From Circinella umbellata (lineage: Eukaryota > Mucoromycota > Mucoromycetes > Mucorales > Lichtheimiaceae): a stretch of 64,000 nt of DNA. Positions 27,507 to 42,705 of this stretch are shown here, one piece after another. The DNA lies in contig JAIWNF010000009.1 of the NCBI GenBank assembly GCA_025093555.1, positions 523,501 through 587,500 on the forward strand, read 5' to 3'. The notes under the pieces are model-generated. The model was not told the DNA's origin and did not search any database. It saw nothing but the letters and a program-made list of their open reading frames with translations. Position 1 is the first letter of the stretch, and each line of letters opens with the position of its first letter. Made by a program: the position numbers and the translations under genes.

Positions 27507-27706
27507 TAGAGGAAAACATCCATTATTTCATCCATCTTTTCTTTTTCGAAAAATAAAACAAATAAACATGTTAAACTATGCAAAGAAATTATATATTTAA
27601 ATTATCTATTTTTGTTTCAACAAAAAAAACCAGAACAATACAAAAATGACTTTTTTTATTATTATATATTATTACAAAGGGTGTTCACCATTTTTAATTA
27701 AACAAT

Positions 27707-29654
<1,948 letters not shown>

Positions 29655-30271
29655 TTTTGAAAAGGGTCGAGGGAGAAACAGAAACTATTTTGAATTGTTT
29701 CCCTCATTATACACAGTTGTCTTATCGGAGCTGAAAAACATATCACCTCTGCCAGGGTTAGCCTGTCGAGTCAATTTTTTGGTGCCACGGGGATAATTTG
29801 GACTGTCAATTTTTTTTTTTGTCGGCTTTGCAAAAACGGTTTCGCGTATTAAAAAAAAAAGCTTTATCACGAGTTTTTTTAAACATTTACGATGGTGTCA
29901 CCTATTGCTATCCAACAATGTCTTATGTTACCACATAGTATTTGTTATACTTAGTATAATCAATATTAATAAAACCATGGATCCAATCCAAAAAACAAAA
30001 TAATGTATTGAACCTCGTTTTTTTTGTTATTCTACTATTATGATAATATTTTAATTGAAAAGAAAGTACGGGTGATGGTTTTGTGGTATGTGCCAAAAAG
30101 ATTGTGAAGGTGAGTGGTTGTATGTAATTTTAAGAGTAAATGAAACAAACTATAATAATGCTGGTAAAATTTAGTATGAACCATTGCTAACCTAATAAAA
30201 TAAAAATAAAGAGGGTGAGAAAAGTTTTTTCAGATGAGAGACACGTTATACATATTACTTTGCATTAACAG
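29655..30271. other. ATP2 promoter / SEC24 3' region
   Basis: No gene was recognised. The right part of this 617-bp stretch should be the 3' UTR of SEC24 (both genes are on the - strand), and the left part the promoter and leader of ATP2. T runs are present at about 29809-29820. Confidence 0.5.
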
Positions 30272-33200
30272 TTAATTTAAATAACTTACTCTGTCTTTAA
30301 TATGCTGTAAGAATTGTTGATAACTCATGATATTATCAGTCCTATCCTCTATCAAATGAGACAAGAACCATAATCGTAAGTATGGGTCACCATCTTCTTT
30401 GATAAGATACAGAGTAGGATAATAATTGCCACGACGCATTTCACGTATTTTTCCAATAATCAAGTTGACCTTTTTATTGATAGGTGTTTCCAGTAAAGGC
30501 ATTGTGATTTTCCCGCCACGAAGTCCATCATAAGATTTCACATCGAATAGATCAACACAAAGCTGTGGAACAACACCACGACCGACCCACAGATATATGT
30601 TTTGTCCATTTTCTAACAAATAGCAGCCATGAGGTTCCAAGTTTTCAACTGTAAGATTTAATGCAGGCGGGAATGTGACACCATTTTCTGAAATTTCTCC
30701 TGCCTATATAATTAGAGCTTGATTAGATATACAATATTCTTCCCCTTACCTAGTACTAAAAATAGTGTGTATATGTATATTTATAAATGCACTCGCACTT
30801 TGTGCTTGAATACTTCTTTTTCATACCTCTGGTGACATGTTATGTAATGCGTATAAGTTGGGATAAAGATAAGGTAATAAAAGTTGAAGAGGCATGGTTC
30901 GCAGAAGATTCATGGCATTAGCACGTAAATCCGTAGGTATTTGAGAGCTTTGACGTAAACCATCCTAAATTAAATTTTCATTAAGTTAATATTACTATTA
31001 TTTCATTTTACTAATAATACAGTTACAGTGTATATCAAAGCTTACATGTTTAATTAAACAAAGTGCCAATAATGGTAGTAATTTCAGATTACTAGGTCCT
31101 GTCAATTGTGGTGTAGACCCAGGTCCTGAACCTAATACATGTGTTTTATAGACACCAAAGATATCAATAGTCTTATTGACAATAGCATCACGGGCATCAT
31201 CTAACTTGGAGGACAATGCGCGTTCGACACCTAATAAAAGAAAAAAAAAGAACATATGATTAATATAGTGTACAATCTACATATGATAGCTCTTTTGATT
31301 ATTTATATTATTACCTTTATTGGCAAAATAATCAGCAATAGCCTGTTCGTTCGCATTAGCATAAATCTCAGAAATCGAGTTAGTTACGGGTAAACACAAT
31401 GTAACAACACGGATACGGCGTTCACCGTGACATGTAGTATGTAGCAAAGCTGTTTGGAAACAGATAGTAGGTGTTTTGATGTCATCTTCAATAACCACTT
31501 CGACACAATAAGATTGGTTTCTAGGCACATTAGGTAGCGCCAATAAGTCAGTAGATCGAATAAAGAAGTTACCATGGAAAGCGTTCATACGTAGGCCACG
31601 AGATGCTCGAATACGAATAACTGCTTCCAATCCAATTTTTTCAGCCAATAACTCAGAGAATTCGTGTGCAAACTTAAATGCGTCTTCTGTACGAGCTGCA
31701 TTAAATCCGGGATAATAGTATGTTTGACCTCCCGTATAATGTGGTAAACAGCCTAACAAGTAAAAAAGAAGGTAATGTAAATATAATATACAACATTTTC
31801 CTCGGAGGCAAATGATTTCTCTTGGCTTTTGTTACTTACTTAGGGTTGCCACGTCCGAATATTGACCACCAAAGATCAACATATCACAGGAAACTTGAGA
31901 GCGTGAACAATCAACTGCAAAAGATTTATAGAATGGCGAAGCAGCGTTGAGAAGTGTTGTTTCCTATACATATATAATTCCCATTCAATATACAGAACAC
32001 ATTAATAAACTTAATATAGTATAATCATCATTTTCATATATAAAAACCAACCTTTGGCGTTCCCAAAAGCTTGACATCTTCACGAAGTTTGAGAGTTCCA
32101 ACGCCTGCATTAGGCAAAGTTGATTGTAGACAAATAATTTTACCTCCTTGGTTGCACTGAAGTGCATATTTTAAAATGATAATCAATTAGACATAGATAT
32201 AAATGAATCTAGATACCATAATCATCATAGTATACATACCACCAATTTATATGCGGCTTGTAACGCACTACCCAAAGCATTGTTTACATTAACTGTCTCT
32301 TTGAACATATCAGGTAATCGTTCCAACAGAGACTTGATGGATTCCATGTTTTTTGTTAGATTAGCAAGTAATGTTCCAGGGTGAGGAATAAATACATCGT
32401 CAATATCTGAAATAACAAGCATTTCAGCTTCACCCGTTTCTGTAGTGAGGTTATAAAAATGCAACGAGCTATCAACAGTAATGATAGCGATACTTGTACG
32501 GTTTTCTTTGTTGGGAATTCGATCTAATGAATCCAGAATAGTTCGTGCTGCTGTTGCAAGCATTCCAGATTGAATTGCCGAATGGGATACATCAATAACA
32601 AAAACGTATGCTGGTGCTTGAGGTGGACGTACCTATGATAGTAATCAGTGACTCTCTCAATAAACTGATAATATATATATCAATTCATTATTTATATAAG
32701 TATTAATTTTTTTGGAAAGCTCTTTACCATATATTCGGTGGGTGCTACGAATTCTACACAACCATAATTCAATTCAGAGCGTTTCCAGCGATCCATAGGT
32801 TGTTGATTTACAGCATCATAATCGAAAGCAGCAGGAACTAAATAACAATCAAATATGTTAGGTACAACTTACATAATATCCCAGTAGCTACATTCATACA
32901 GAAAACATAAACAAGTAATATTTACCATCATTAAGCAAGAAACACATATTACACTTCCAACGTTGACCGCCTTCAACGAATGTAACATATGGATTGATAT
33001 ATGTTCTACAACGACGACATCGTGCAATAACACCATCAGAAACCACAGGAACTGGGCTCTGCATAAAAAAAAAAGGAGTCAGCATTTATTTATTCTTTTT
33101 TATATCAAATAATAGAATTAACTTACTTCTCCTTCACTAACAGTTCGATAAGGTGCTAATACAAGTGCGAGAGGTAAACGAGACTTTTTCAAAAGTTGCT

Positions 33201-34244
33201 CAGTAGCTGGAAATGCATTCAATGTCGAACATTTATAGGATGGATCGCAATTAGCAAAAGGTGATTCTGTTATTGAAGTCTAAAGCAAAATGAAAGAAAA
33301 AAAAAAGATAATGTCAAAAACTGGCTATTCTACATATACATTTTGTTTTTTCATTATATCTTTTAAAAAATCATACATTCAAGAAAATAACAACTTACGT
33401 TTGGAGGCAATCTTATGGGTGGTTGTGGAGCCATAAGATCTGAAATTTGTGGTCGTACACCGGATAGGGCAACTGCTTGTGGCATCTTCTTTTCATATTA
33501 GTTGCTGAAATTACACACATCCATTACATACTAAAAAAACCCCGCTAATTTACTTACAGAAGAAGCAGCAGATCCACTTAAACTCATATTTCCAAATTGT
33601 GAGGTCATATTGTTTACTCCACTATTAACGCCTTGACCGTATCCATATGAGCCCTGTTGCTGTTGCATTGGTTGCTGTTGGCTATATACTGGAGATTGAC
33701 CGTATGCAGGCGATGATGGATTTATTTGAGGTTGTTGCTGTGTTTGTTCACTAGGATCGTCCATATATGCTTTTGTAATTTGTTGAGGATACATCCTTTT
33801 ACGTCTATGGTGGTCTGTATGTAGTTGCTGTTGGCTTACCGTAGGTGAAGTTGAATTTTGTAATGGAGATGTACCAGGTTGTAATTGTTGTTGTTGAGTT
33901 GAGGGTGACATTGTGTGATCGATCTGTTGTTGTTGGGGTGGTATACCGCCCCCCGGTTGTTGTAATGGTGGTCTACCACTAGCAATAGTTTGTGCGGGTA
34001 CAGGAGGAGATGGTGTAGGACGAAATCCTTGAGTTAGCTGTGGATGAATTTGAGGTTGTTGCACTCCAGGTCTTACTGGTGGGACTGTGCCAGTACCCAT
34101 GGGAGGCTGTTGGTGACCTGGTGGTAGAGTTTGTCTCATTGGGGCACCTTGAGGGTAACTGGGAGGTGGAGGACGATTTGGATCGCCCATTGGTTGTTGC
34201 AGTGGTCTTTGATTGACACCAAAAGGAGGCTGTGATGGTCGCAT
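30272..34244 (-). CDS. SEC24: COPII coat cargo adaptor Sec24
   Basis: Sec24 pairs with Sec23 in the inner COPII coat and selects cargo at ER exit sites. Twelve exons join in frame to about 994 aa: 34244-33558, 33485-33399, 33279-33127, 33058-32926, 32837-32728, 32632-32240, 32156-32052, 31963-31840, 31752-31315, 31230-31046, 30964-30827 and 30703-30272. The first exon is a Pro/Gln-rich low-complexity tail ending in [17 protein letters not shown]. Then come the zinc finger ([12 protein letters not shown] with CNMC), the trunk ([20 protein letters not shown]), the beta-sandwich and helical parts ([33 protein letters not shown]) and the gelsolin-like end ([36 protein letters not shown]). The acceptor before 33485 is purine-rich but lies just after a CTAAT branch-point-like sequence. 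A splice at the last codons (GTAAGT at 30285) would alter only the C-terminal tip. Confidence 0.95.
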
Positions 34245-36313
34245 GGAATGTTAACTAGCTTTTTTTCTTTTTTTTTTTTTTTACTTTTCGCGTAAAATAA
34301 AAAAGGAGAAAAAGTGAGAGTAAAAAGTGTTATAATACGTGGCAAGCCGCGAACAGCAAAAGTGAGTGGGGTTACAAATAATTCTCAAAATGGAAAACAT
34401 ATCCTGCAGCTGAAGTTGTTTTTTGAAATGCATAATTAATATGAGTATAACATTTCAAACTTGATTATAGCTGCTTAAGTGTGTATTTTTTTTGTTAATA
34501 TACGATTCAAGTTTACTATTAATGTTTTTAATAGAACAAACAAGAAATATAACCTGAAAAAAATTAAATTTAGAGTATATAAGGCACTCGTGAATATAAA
34601 AGAATTGAATTGTTTTGCACTTTATAATTGTTCTTACGTAGTACAATTTTATATTCTCTTGATATCTCTTTTATATATAATAGTGGTATACTACGTATTT
34701 TTAATCCCTTTTGTACTAATGGTATACAATCTATATGCTACCCTTTATTTTAATGACAGAAGAATGTTAAAATGAGTGATACGTAGCCTATACGTATTGA
34801 AAATAGTTTTGTCATTTAAAAGAACGTCTTAGTTTGAAAAATTAACAATAGTGCGAAGCAGAGTAATAGAGGGAGCAGAAACTGTCCAATAATAAGAATA
34901 CTAGCATTGCCCTTGTATGTATTTTTAATAGTAATCACTGTTGTCTGAAGGTCATAGCTTCGTGGATTTCGATTTTTCCAAAAATAATAATAATCGCCAA
35001 GTGTTCTTTGTGATGTTTGTCACGTTATGAAATACTTTGAGAATATCGATATAGAACAGTAAGTAATTTGTATAAAAGAGCTTGCATAATGGTATTGATT
35101 TTTTGTAATCAAATTTTCTCTTAAATTTATACATGTATGAGTTAGCTCAAGTTTACTTTCCTTTGTGATTAATCTTTCTTTACACTAGTGCTGTTTCTGG
35201 TTACAACTGTCATTTATACTTTCAAGATATTCATTGCTCAGAGTAAATGATTATCATTTCCTATTTGTAATAATAATAACGGTGGGAAGCACTTCTTATG
35301 TTGTACATAACAAAGAAAACTAACTTTTCTTCTACTTTTTTTATTCTCTGGTTCGTTGGGTAATCTTTGGACTTACGTACTAAATTCTTTGAAAGACAAA
35401 ACGCTTAAAAACCAAGGACATTTATATTGTTTCTTTCTGAATTATAAGATTTAAAAGCATGTTGCCAGCAAAAGCTTCGATGACGACCTCAAGTGTTGTG
35501 GAATGTTGTACTGTCTGGTTCGTGTTGATGCATGAATGGGAACCGATTACTTTTGCTCTTTAGAACTGTTGAAAGATGAGACGATCCTATGCTTGTATAA
35601 ACTGATTGCTTATTTTCTTCAACTTTGAAGAACTACGTACCATGCGTTTCTTTTTTCAAAACTCTTATATGGCATGAATAAAAATTTACTAGTATCATGA
35701 TGTACCAACAACTTTTTATATTGATAATATTATCAATTCATATTATTATTATTTACATGTACTACCCTACGTATCTCATAAAGATTATTATATAAAGCCC
35801 ATATAAGTAATCTAGATACAAACTTGTTGAGTCAATAAGTCTATTATGCTACGTATTCCATCTTTACGGAATAGAAATACGTTTTAATAGTAATGCAAAT
35901 TGATTTTCTTGCTTTTGATTTAAAACAAATGTTCTATAATTACTTTAATAAGTCTTTTAACTATTATATAACTGATTGGCAACATTTTCTGCTATATATC
36001 ATACATGTAATAAATCGATACAAAAAGAAACCGTGTTTTTTTGTTATTGTTGTTGTTGTAAAGTCATTTACCTACCTCCCCTTTTATATAATAGCTAATT
36101 CGAGCTGAACTAGATTTTTTCTATAAACTTGATCATTACTACAAGGCTACCAATGGCATAAATTATAAGCTATTGAAAAAGGCAAAAGCTTACAAATGTG
36201 TCAAAATAATAATGCTTTTTCGTTTTTCGGATCTTAAAAGATACAAAAACAGGCCCTGCCAACCTTTCTTCTTTTATTTTTATTTATTTATCAAAAACAA
36301 TATATACAACAAA
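34245..36313. other. divergent intergenic region, no gene recognised
   Basis: Two kb between the divergent SEC24 and SDH5 genes. It is very AT-rich with a T run at 34261-34282. A 34-codon frame at about 35459 is the only stretch with a protein-like look and has no recognised relative. Confidence 0.5.
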
Positions 36314-36826
36314 ATGTTGAGAGGAATTGTACGATATACAAGTCAAAATGCACGTCGATTGCAATTGACAACTCCTACTGCTGCTACGAGCACGAGTATA
36401 ATGCGTTTAATGTCAACACAAAGAAAAAGTCAAGATCCATATCCCAATTTAGACATTCGTCATGCACCTCAAATGGAACTGGAAACACCCTATCCCAACT
36501 TGCCACCCATTCCACGTCCAAATGAACCTTTGGAAAAGAAGCGAGCACGTCTGATATATCAATCCCGTAAGCGTGGTATTTTGGAAACCGATTTATTACT
36601 CTCGACCTTTGCACAAAAATATTTAAAGGAATTCAATATGGAACAGTTAGAAAAGTATGACAAGTTGTTGGATGAACCTGATTGGGATATCTTTTATTGG
36701 GCTACGGATAAAAAGAAAGTTCCGGATCATTTGTTGAACAATGAGGTTTTGGATATGGTGCGTCAACATGCAAAGAATGAAAATAAGGTGGTCCTTAGAA
36801 TGCCTGATTTGGAAAATGGCCAATAA
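36314..36826 (+). CDS. SDH5: succinate dehydrogenase assembly factor 2 (Sdh5/SDHAF2)
   Basis: This matrix protein promotes covalent attachment of FAD to the flavoprotein subunit of succinate dehydrogenase. It is a single exon of 170 codons, about the usual length. The N-terminus ([20 protein letters not shown]) is basic and Ser/Thr-rich, a typical mitochondrial presequence. The conserved core is [20 protein letters not shown], then [20 protein letters not shown] and [17 protein letters not shown]. An upstream in-frame ATG at 36173 exists, but the presequence and the AAC AAA ATG context favour 36314. It is one of only two intronless or nearly intronless genes here, with PRO3 next to it in the same direction. 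Confidence 0.95.
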   Translation: MLRGIVRYTSQNARRLQLTTPTAATSTSIMRLMSTQRKSQDPYPNLDIRHAPQMELETPYPNLPPIPRPNEPLEKKRARLIYQSRKRGILETDLLLSTFAQKYLKEFNMEQLEKYDKLLDEPDWDIFYWATDKKKVPDHLLNNEVLDMVRQHAKNENKVVLRMPDLENGQ

Positions 36827-37454
36827 GCCCGGTTGCTATGGCTTCTTTCTTCCCCTCTTTTTTTTTTATTAAATTTTCATTAATAGATAGCCTACACGCA
36901 GTTTATCTACCTAAACACCCGCACATACATACACTCATCACTCCGATTTGTTTTGTAACATAATAATTATAAAATAACAACACTCATTACTATTTTCTGT
37001 TCCCAAAAGAAAAAGTTTAAAGTCTTTGAAGGGGTTTTTGATATAATGTAGCGAGCAGGGGCCCAGGAGCGGGGACGGAATAGAAAAACGAGAGCAAGGG
37101 TGTATTGTGCAATACTGGTATAAAAAGAGATAGTTGTTAATCAATTTACCAAAAACCCATACTATATCATAACTGATATCTAAGAATGACTCCAACTGAC
37201 TATATATCATTATATCACTATCTTTTCCTTTTTCATCCCGACCTGCACCAATGGCGTAACAAGCCGGTATTCCGGAATACAATAACTTGAATGCCAGCAT
37301 GTTCAGATGAAAGAAAAGTTTTTGGGATTTTCGCAATTTTTTATCTTTTTTAATCTTCTTTTCTTTTTTCCACTTTTTTTTGTATATAACTCGTATATCC
37401 ATATCAATTTATACTATATTATATTATATTACATATACATTACTTTAATTAATA
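36827..37454. other. intergenic between SDH5 and PRO3
   Basis: Contains the SDH5 3' UTR and the PRO3 promoter. A TA-rich stretch (tactatattatattatattac) lies at 37410-37430, shortly before the PRO3 start. No other coding potential is supported. Confidence 0.5.
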
Positions 37455-38422
37455 ATGATTCCCACTTCAGAACCTACTACAATTGATAATAGTAATAAGC
37501 CCATTATTGCATTTATTGGTGCAGGTAATATGGCAGAAGCTGTCATTGGCGGTTTATATGCAAGTGGACATCCTCCCTCTCATTTACGCTTCTCGGAACC
37601 TTATGATGAACGACGTCACTATATGGAATCCAAATTTTCTCAATGTATGAGTGGTACAGATAATAACAAAATAATCAAAGGTGCAGATGTTATTATTCTT
37701 GCTGTCAAACCACAAGTAATTCGAGAAGTAGTATCTGGTTTGAATTGTGAAAGCAACGCTTTGATTATTTCAATTGCTGCCGGTATCAGAACTGAAGATA
37801 TTTTACGCTGGTTAAAAACTTCCCAACCATTAGTGCGTTGTATGCCAAATACCCCAGCATTGATCGGCGAAGGAGCTGTAGGATTATTTGCGACAGGAAG
37901 TGTTAGTGAAACACAACGTGATACAACAGTGGATATCATGAGTGCAGTTGCCAAGGAAGTAATGTGGGTTGAAAAGGAACCTTTGATCGATACTATTACT
38001 GGTATGAGTGGTAGTGGTCCTGCTTATTACTTTTTGTTCATGGAAGCTATGAGTATGTGTTATATTATATTCTTTCTTTCTTTTCGTTGTTGTTAGAAGA
38101 AGTGGATAATGGTGTTTCTTATTAACCAAAAAAATGTTGTTCTGTGTTGTTTATTTTAGCCCAAGCAGGTATTGATGCAGGCTTACCAGAAGAACAGTCT
38201 AGAGCATTAACTATTCAAACATGTTTGGGAGCAGCCAAAATGGCACAAAGTTCTGAACATGATCTGTCAACATTAAGAAGAAACGTTACCTCGCCCAATG
38301 GTACAACAGAAGCAGCTATTAAGTCGATGGAAGCAGCCAATATTCGTCAAATTATTAAGGATGCTGTATTTTCAGCTGAACGTCGTGGAAAAGAGATTGC
38401 TGATGAAATGGGAAAAAATTAA
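37455..38422 (+). CDS. PRO3: pyrroline-5-carboxylate reductase
   Basis: Catalyses the last step of proline synthesis, NAD(P)H-dependent reduction of 1-pyrroline-5-carboxylate. Two exons, 37455-38052 and 38160-38422, join in frame to about 286 aa, the family's usual length. The N-terminal Rossmann motif is IAFIGAGNMAEAVIGGLYAS. LVRCMPNTPALIGEGAVGLF and DTITGMSGSGPAYYF are conserved substrate and cofactor blocks. The C-terminal signature is LRRNVTSPNGTTEAAIKSME, where NGTT replaces the more common GGTT. No targeting peptide is evident, so a cytosolic location is as likely as a mitochondrial one. Confidence 0.96.
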
Positions 38423-38980
38423 TCAAACTCCATATAAAAATAAAATATAAAACTTATATATAACAAATATATAATAACGTTGAAGGTCTGTGTAACCATT
38501 TCTAAATCAATCTTTTTCCCTTTATATATTTATATAAAATGGACATCATTTATATTTATTTATTTTGTACAGATGAATGTGGGGTAATGGCTGTGACAAA
38601 TATCTCAAGTTAGAACTAACTATAATTTTTTTTTCTTAAAACAAAAGAAAAGAAGAAAAAAAAAAGGATATTTTGTGCTGGTAATAAAGAAAAGAACGAA
38701 AGAGGAGAAAAAAAATAAGGGGGGAAGGGGGGATGTATTGTTTGAGAAGAAGGAAAAAAATAAAAGAATGTTTTATGTATAGTATAATAGTGCGTTTGGA
38801 CGTCTGGTGTGTTATGTATGTAATGTATATTGCTTGTGCGTGTGTGTAGTGTGATACGGACAAAAGTTAGAAATATAGAAAGATAAAAAAAAGGAGAAGA
38901 AACCTTTATAATATGTAAGAAGAAGAGGGAAAGAAAGGGGAGAGGGGGGGAAATATATACTTTCTTTTTTAAGTACTTAT
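38423..38980. other. convergent 3' region
   Basis: Short region between the stop codons of PRO3 (+) and the Zn2Cys6 factor (-). It contains purine-rich and G-rich runs near 38640-38750 and 38880-38950 that on the - strand would be the pyrimidine-rich 3' UTR of the transcription factor. No gene seen. Confidence 0.5.
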
Positions 38981-40293
38981 TCAGTCTGTACGCGATTGAT
39001 GAGTATGATTATTGTGAGTAAGAGCAGCTGTACACAATTCAGTAAGACGTTGAAGATGTTGAAGTTTTGTGGCATCATCATCTTCATTCGATTCAGGTGA
39101 AGAAGTGGTACCAGGTGAAGTAGATGTACTTGGTACAGGTGATGAATTTGATTCCTGTTGTTTACTATCCTCTTCTTTTTTGATTTCATCATCACCATTA
39201 TTATTACTATTACTATCACCATTATGTTTTCCTTCTTTCTTCACATCTTCATCTTGTTCCTGCTTTTGTTCGTTGTCCCGATGATGATTATTATTTGCTG
39301 CTGCGTCACTGTTATTCCCTGGCAAGATCATGGGGTAACCCATTTGGTATACCGAAACATATGGATGGGCCATCATCTGATCCTTGTTATGGTGATAAGC
39401 TGCAGCATATTGACTATACGCAGCAGCAGCTGCTGCATCATAAGGTTGGTATTGGTTTAAATTGCTTGGATAACCATAAGGCACATTTGGCGGGCGCATT
39501 GCTTCATATTGACTTGTAGCTGCCACTGCTGCTGCTGCAGCAACAGCTCCTTCTGTTGTTCCTTGATGTTCCTGTTGTTCACCTTGTCGTTTTTCATTAT
39601 TTTTTGTTTCTTTTTTTACAGACTTGCGGGGTCGAGATACATGATTACTATCACTACTATTACTACCTTCTTCATCTATTATTATTATAGAAAAAAAAAG
39701 AATTATATTATTATTAATTGTTTTGTTCCCCTGTCAGTCATCCCATCCCTTTATTTTTATTTAAGTTATAAGCAAGTTTCCTTATTAGTTACCTTTTTGT
39801 CTTCTCTTGTATGGACCACGTTTAATCCCTTTCTTGCGTTCTTTTCGTACTGAATTGACACAAGAAGTTTCAATTCCATACTTAATACAACGAGGGCATG
39901 GTCTTGCATCATCACATTTTTTACATGCTTTTTGACAATTGGCTAATTATTGATTATAACATATATATTTATAAAGTGATTAATCATCGTTCATTTATTT
40001 TATTTTTATATGTATATCAATCATTCCAATAATACATATATAATAATAAACTTACTACAAGCATTTTTTACTTGTTTTCTCTTTTGTTGTGTCTGTCCAA
40101 TATTTGTTTGAGTATTGGTAGCTGGTATGGGTGTTGGAGTAGTTGTAGCAGAAGCTGCGAGTTGTTGCAATGAAGATTGACTAATGAGAGAAGTAACAGC
40201 AGACGTCATTGCAGCATCAATACCACCATCAGTAGCTGCAGTTGTAGTCGTAGTAGTTGATGAATAAAAAGGAACTGTTTCTTGCTGTTGCAT
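38981..40293 (-). CDS. Zn2Cys6 fungal-type transcription factor
   Basis: Three exons, 40293-40056, 39942-39793 and 39675-38981, join in frame to about 360 aa. The N-terminus is Thr/Ala/Gln-rich. The binuclear zinc cluster spans the first intron: KNACTNCQKACKKCDD, then RPCPRCIKYGIETSCV, with six cysteines in the Gal4-type pattern, followed by a basic stretch RKERKKGIKRGPYKRR. The rest is low complexity: poly-Ala/Tyr (DAAAAAAYSQYAAAYHHN), acidic Lys/Glu-rich and Ser/Pro/Thr-rich parts. No middle homology region (fungal_trans) is visible, so this is a short factor of a type common in Mucoromycota and Basidiomycota. Regulated genes are unknown. Confidence 0.92.
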
Positions 40294-41969
40294 TATTATA
40301 TTATATCCTTAAAGAAGAGAAGGGACTATGAAAGAAAAAAAAAGAATAAAAAAGAGAGAAAGAGAAAAGAAAAAAAAAAGATAAGCCATCCTTGTTTATA
40401 TAAACAACATAAAAAAAATTCTTTTTTTTTCTATACACACTAATAAATAACAACACATAAAACAAACATCTTTCCCCAATCTTAAAAACTTTCAACATTT
40501 TGACACCATCTTTTTTTAAAATGCATAAAATAGTCGGTCAGTAAACGCGTAACAAAGAAAACGCGCTCGCGTTAATTTGAACTGTGTTTGCCTTTCAAAA
40601 AAGCCCTCTTTAATAATAGCGGCGCTTGGAAAGCTGACTTTTTTACATGTGTCGTTTGTCGCTTATATAAAATAAACGAATAAACGAAACGCAGAATAAA
40701 AAAAAATAAAGTAGCAAAAATAAAAGAAAGTATCCGCTCTTTAAAGATATTATAAGCTCATAATAAATCCCCCCTTTTTTTCTCATATAATTAATTATAA
40801 AGACCATAACTTACTTTTTTTTGTGCTAGTTCTTCTTTTGAAAGAAGTTCTTTACCAACAAAATAAAAGAAGAAGAAACGAAAAAAAAAAGAAAAAAACA
40901 ACAAAATAAGGAAGCAAATGTCCAATAAGATACAAGCATTAGCGGACTTAAAAAATCATTTTTAACTCCGGTTTTTTCGGAGATATCTTCAAACATGTCC
41001 ACAGTAAATATAAAAATGTTATTTTTTGATAATTGTATAGTTTTTCTATAACTTCCTTTCAAAAAAAAACAATACTATATTCCATGCTTAATAAAATAAA
41101 CCATGTTACGGAGTTTTTTACACTAGTAAAACAGTAACAAGCTTTTGATATGTGTGTAAAAACAAAATTAATGTCAGATTATTATGCAGCACCACAGTGG
41201 TTGCTATTTATGTATGGGTTTCTCGTGTTCAGTTTATAATCTGTTACCCCACTTTGCTTGACATCACTTTTAACTTACTGTTGCTTGGTAAACTACTGGA
41301 TTAAGAAACATTATTGCTAGGATATCAAAACTCACCATAGTAATTAAAATCTACATAGTTCAAAAATAATTACATTTGCTGTACAATGGTGTTATTAAAT
41401 TTATAATTGAACGCCATAATTTCATTCCTCTCCAAAAAACCAGTTTCTCGCTACATTTTTTTACTTGATAATGTTTGATACTTTATTTCAAGTTACAGTA
41501 ATGATCCCAATTTTGTCAGTCTGGCTAATTGTACAAGGAAGGTATCTGAGTCGACTGTTATATTGATCTTTTGGGTATAATGTTTCTTCCATAGCCTGTG
41601 TACACTGATCCAGACCATTATCATTACATAGGTCATTCTAAAAATAAATAGTTCCTTTTATGAATGCAAACCATGAAAAAGGTGAACTTTACATAAAATG
41701 AGTGAGGGGTTTTTCAGAAAAAAGAAATGTATGTACCACAGAACTTCGATCAATGTTAAACAACAGAAAATATTGTGCTTACCCAATTTGTGTCATGAAA
41801 AACAAGGTACGCTAAACCATAAGTAAAAATTCTATATTTGGTTCTCTGATCACTTGGCTTTTTTTTCTTTTTCTTATCGATTTTTGTTATACAATTAATC
41901 CGAACTGTCGTGCAAAATGTATAAACGCTATTGGAATAATTTATTTACAAAAAACAACAAAATATCACA
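40294..41969. other. upstream region of Zn2Cys6 gene and start of gene-poor island
   Basis: The first 300-500 bases should be the promoter and leader of the transcription factor. From about 41 kb on, the sequence has no recognisable gene and leads into the decayed transposase. Confidence 0.45.
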
Positions 41970-42700
41970 AGACAACCCATTAAATATTATATTAACGATG
42001 TTCTCTTCTCCAGGTAACCATAGTATTTCACCAATAATACTGAATATATAAGTAGCACTTCGTCTCAAGCATTATTAAATACATTTCCATCTTCTGTTGT
42101 TCGAATAGTATATACAAGTCGCAAAAAATTACGTTTTTCTTCTTGAGGTACCAATTGCCATTACTGCTAATTAACTGTAGACGGATTTCATCCAGTGCAT
42201 ATAGCACCCCTTAACGTATTTCATTCCATGCTCTTGTCCTTAAGTACACATTTTGTATGCTAAAAGAGATACATTCCTTTGCGCAGCAGAAAACTCCATT
42301 ATCATACTGAGGAAGCTATCTTCAGATGTAAAGTTGATTTTATAAGCTGTGAAAAAAGCCAGGAAGTACTGGTGGAAGTACATTTCAGTTAAGCCCCCAA
42401 TGATTGCTTGAAATACTAAAATATTTCTTCTGATTGAAGTAAAACACAGAGTGGATAAACAAAATTATTTCTTATGTTCACCAGAGTTCTTAACAGCCTT
42501 GAATGTGACAAATTTAGACATCTCAGGTGAATGAAATGTGATAATGAACGCATCCAATATTAGACTTTCAGAATATACATACCCATGATAATTGTGTTGA
42601 ATACGATCAAAACCTTCAAATTAATCATGTACTGTTTTTCCTGTGCAGATTCGTACCTTCGGTTCGATTCCTTTATCTAAGACCATCCAGAGCGGTGGTT
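41970..42700 (-). pseudogene. decayed MULE-like transposase remnant
   Basis: One - strand frame from about 42695 to 42175 reads protein-like blocks broken by a few stops: VLDKGIEPKVRICTGKTVHD, FEGFDRIQHNYHGYVYSESL, IITFHSPEMSKFVTFKAVKN, FFTAYKINFTSEDSF, MEFSAAQRNVSLLAYKM and GCYMHWMKSVYS. After frameshifts it continues as LVPQEEKRNFLRLVYTIRTT, EDGNVFNNA and WLPGEENIVNIIF, to about 41970. The FSAAQR ... GCYMHWMKSV layout resembles MULE/SWIM-type DDE transposases seen in Mucoromycota. At least four in-frame stops and two frameshifts show it is dead. The family assignment rests on motif resemblance only; no terminal repeats were found. Confidence 0.55.
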
Positions 42701-42705
42701 GTTAC

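Noticed and set aside
35459..35563. 34-codon frame MLPAKASMTTSSVVE...
   Set aside because: Too short, isolated, and no similarity or splice continuation.
42640..42680. GGTTCGATTCC, resembling a tRNA B box
   Set aside because: No 5-bp T-stem pairing and no D-arm or acceptor stem upstream; the sequence is explained as the transposase relic on the other strand.
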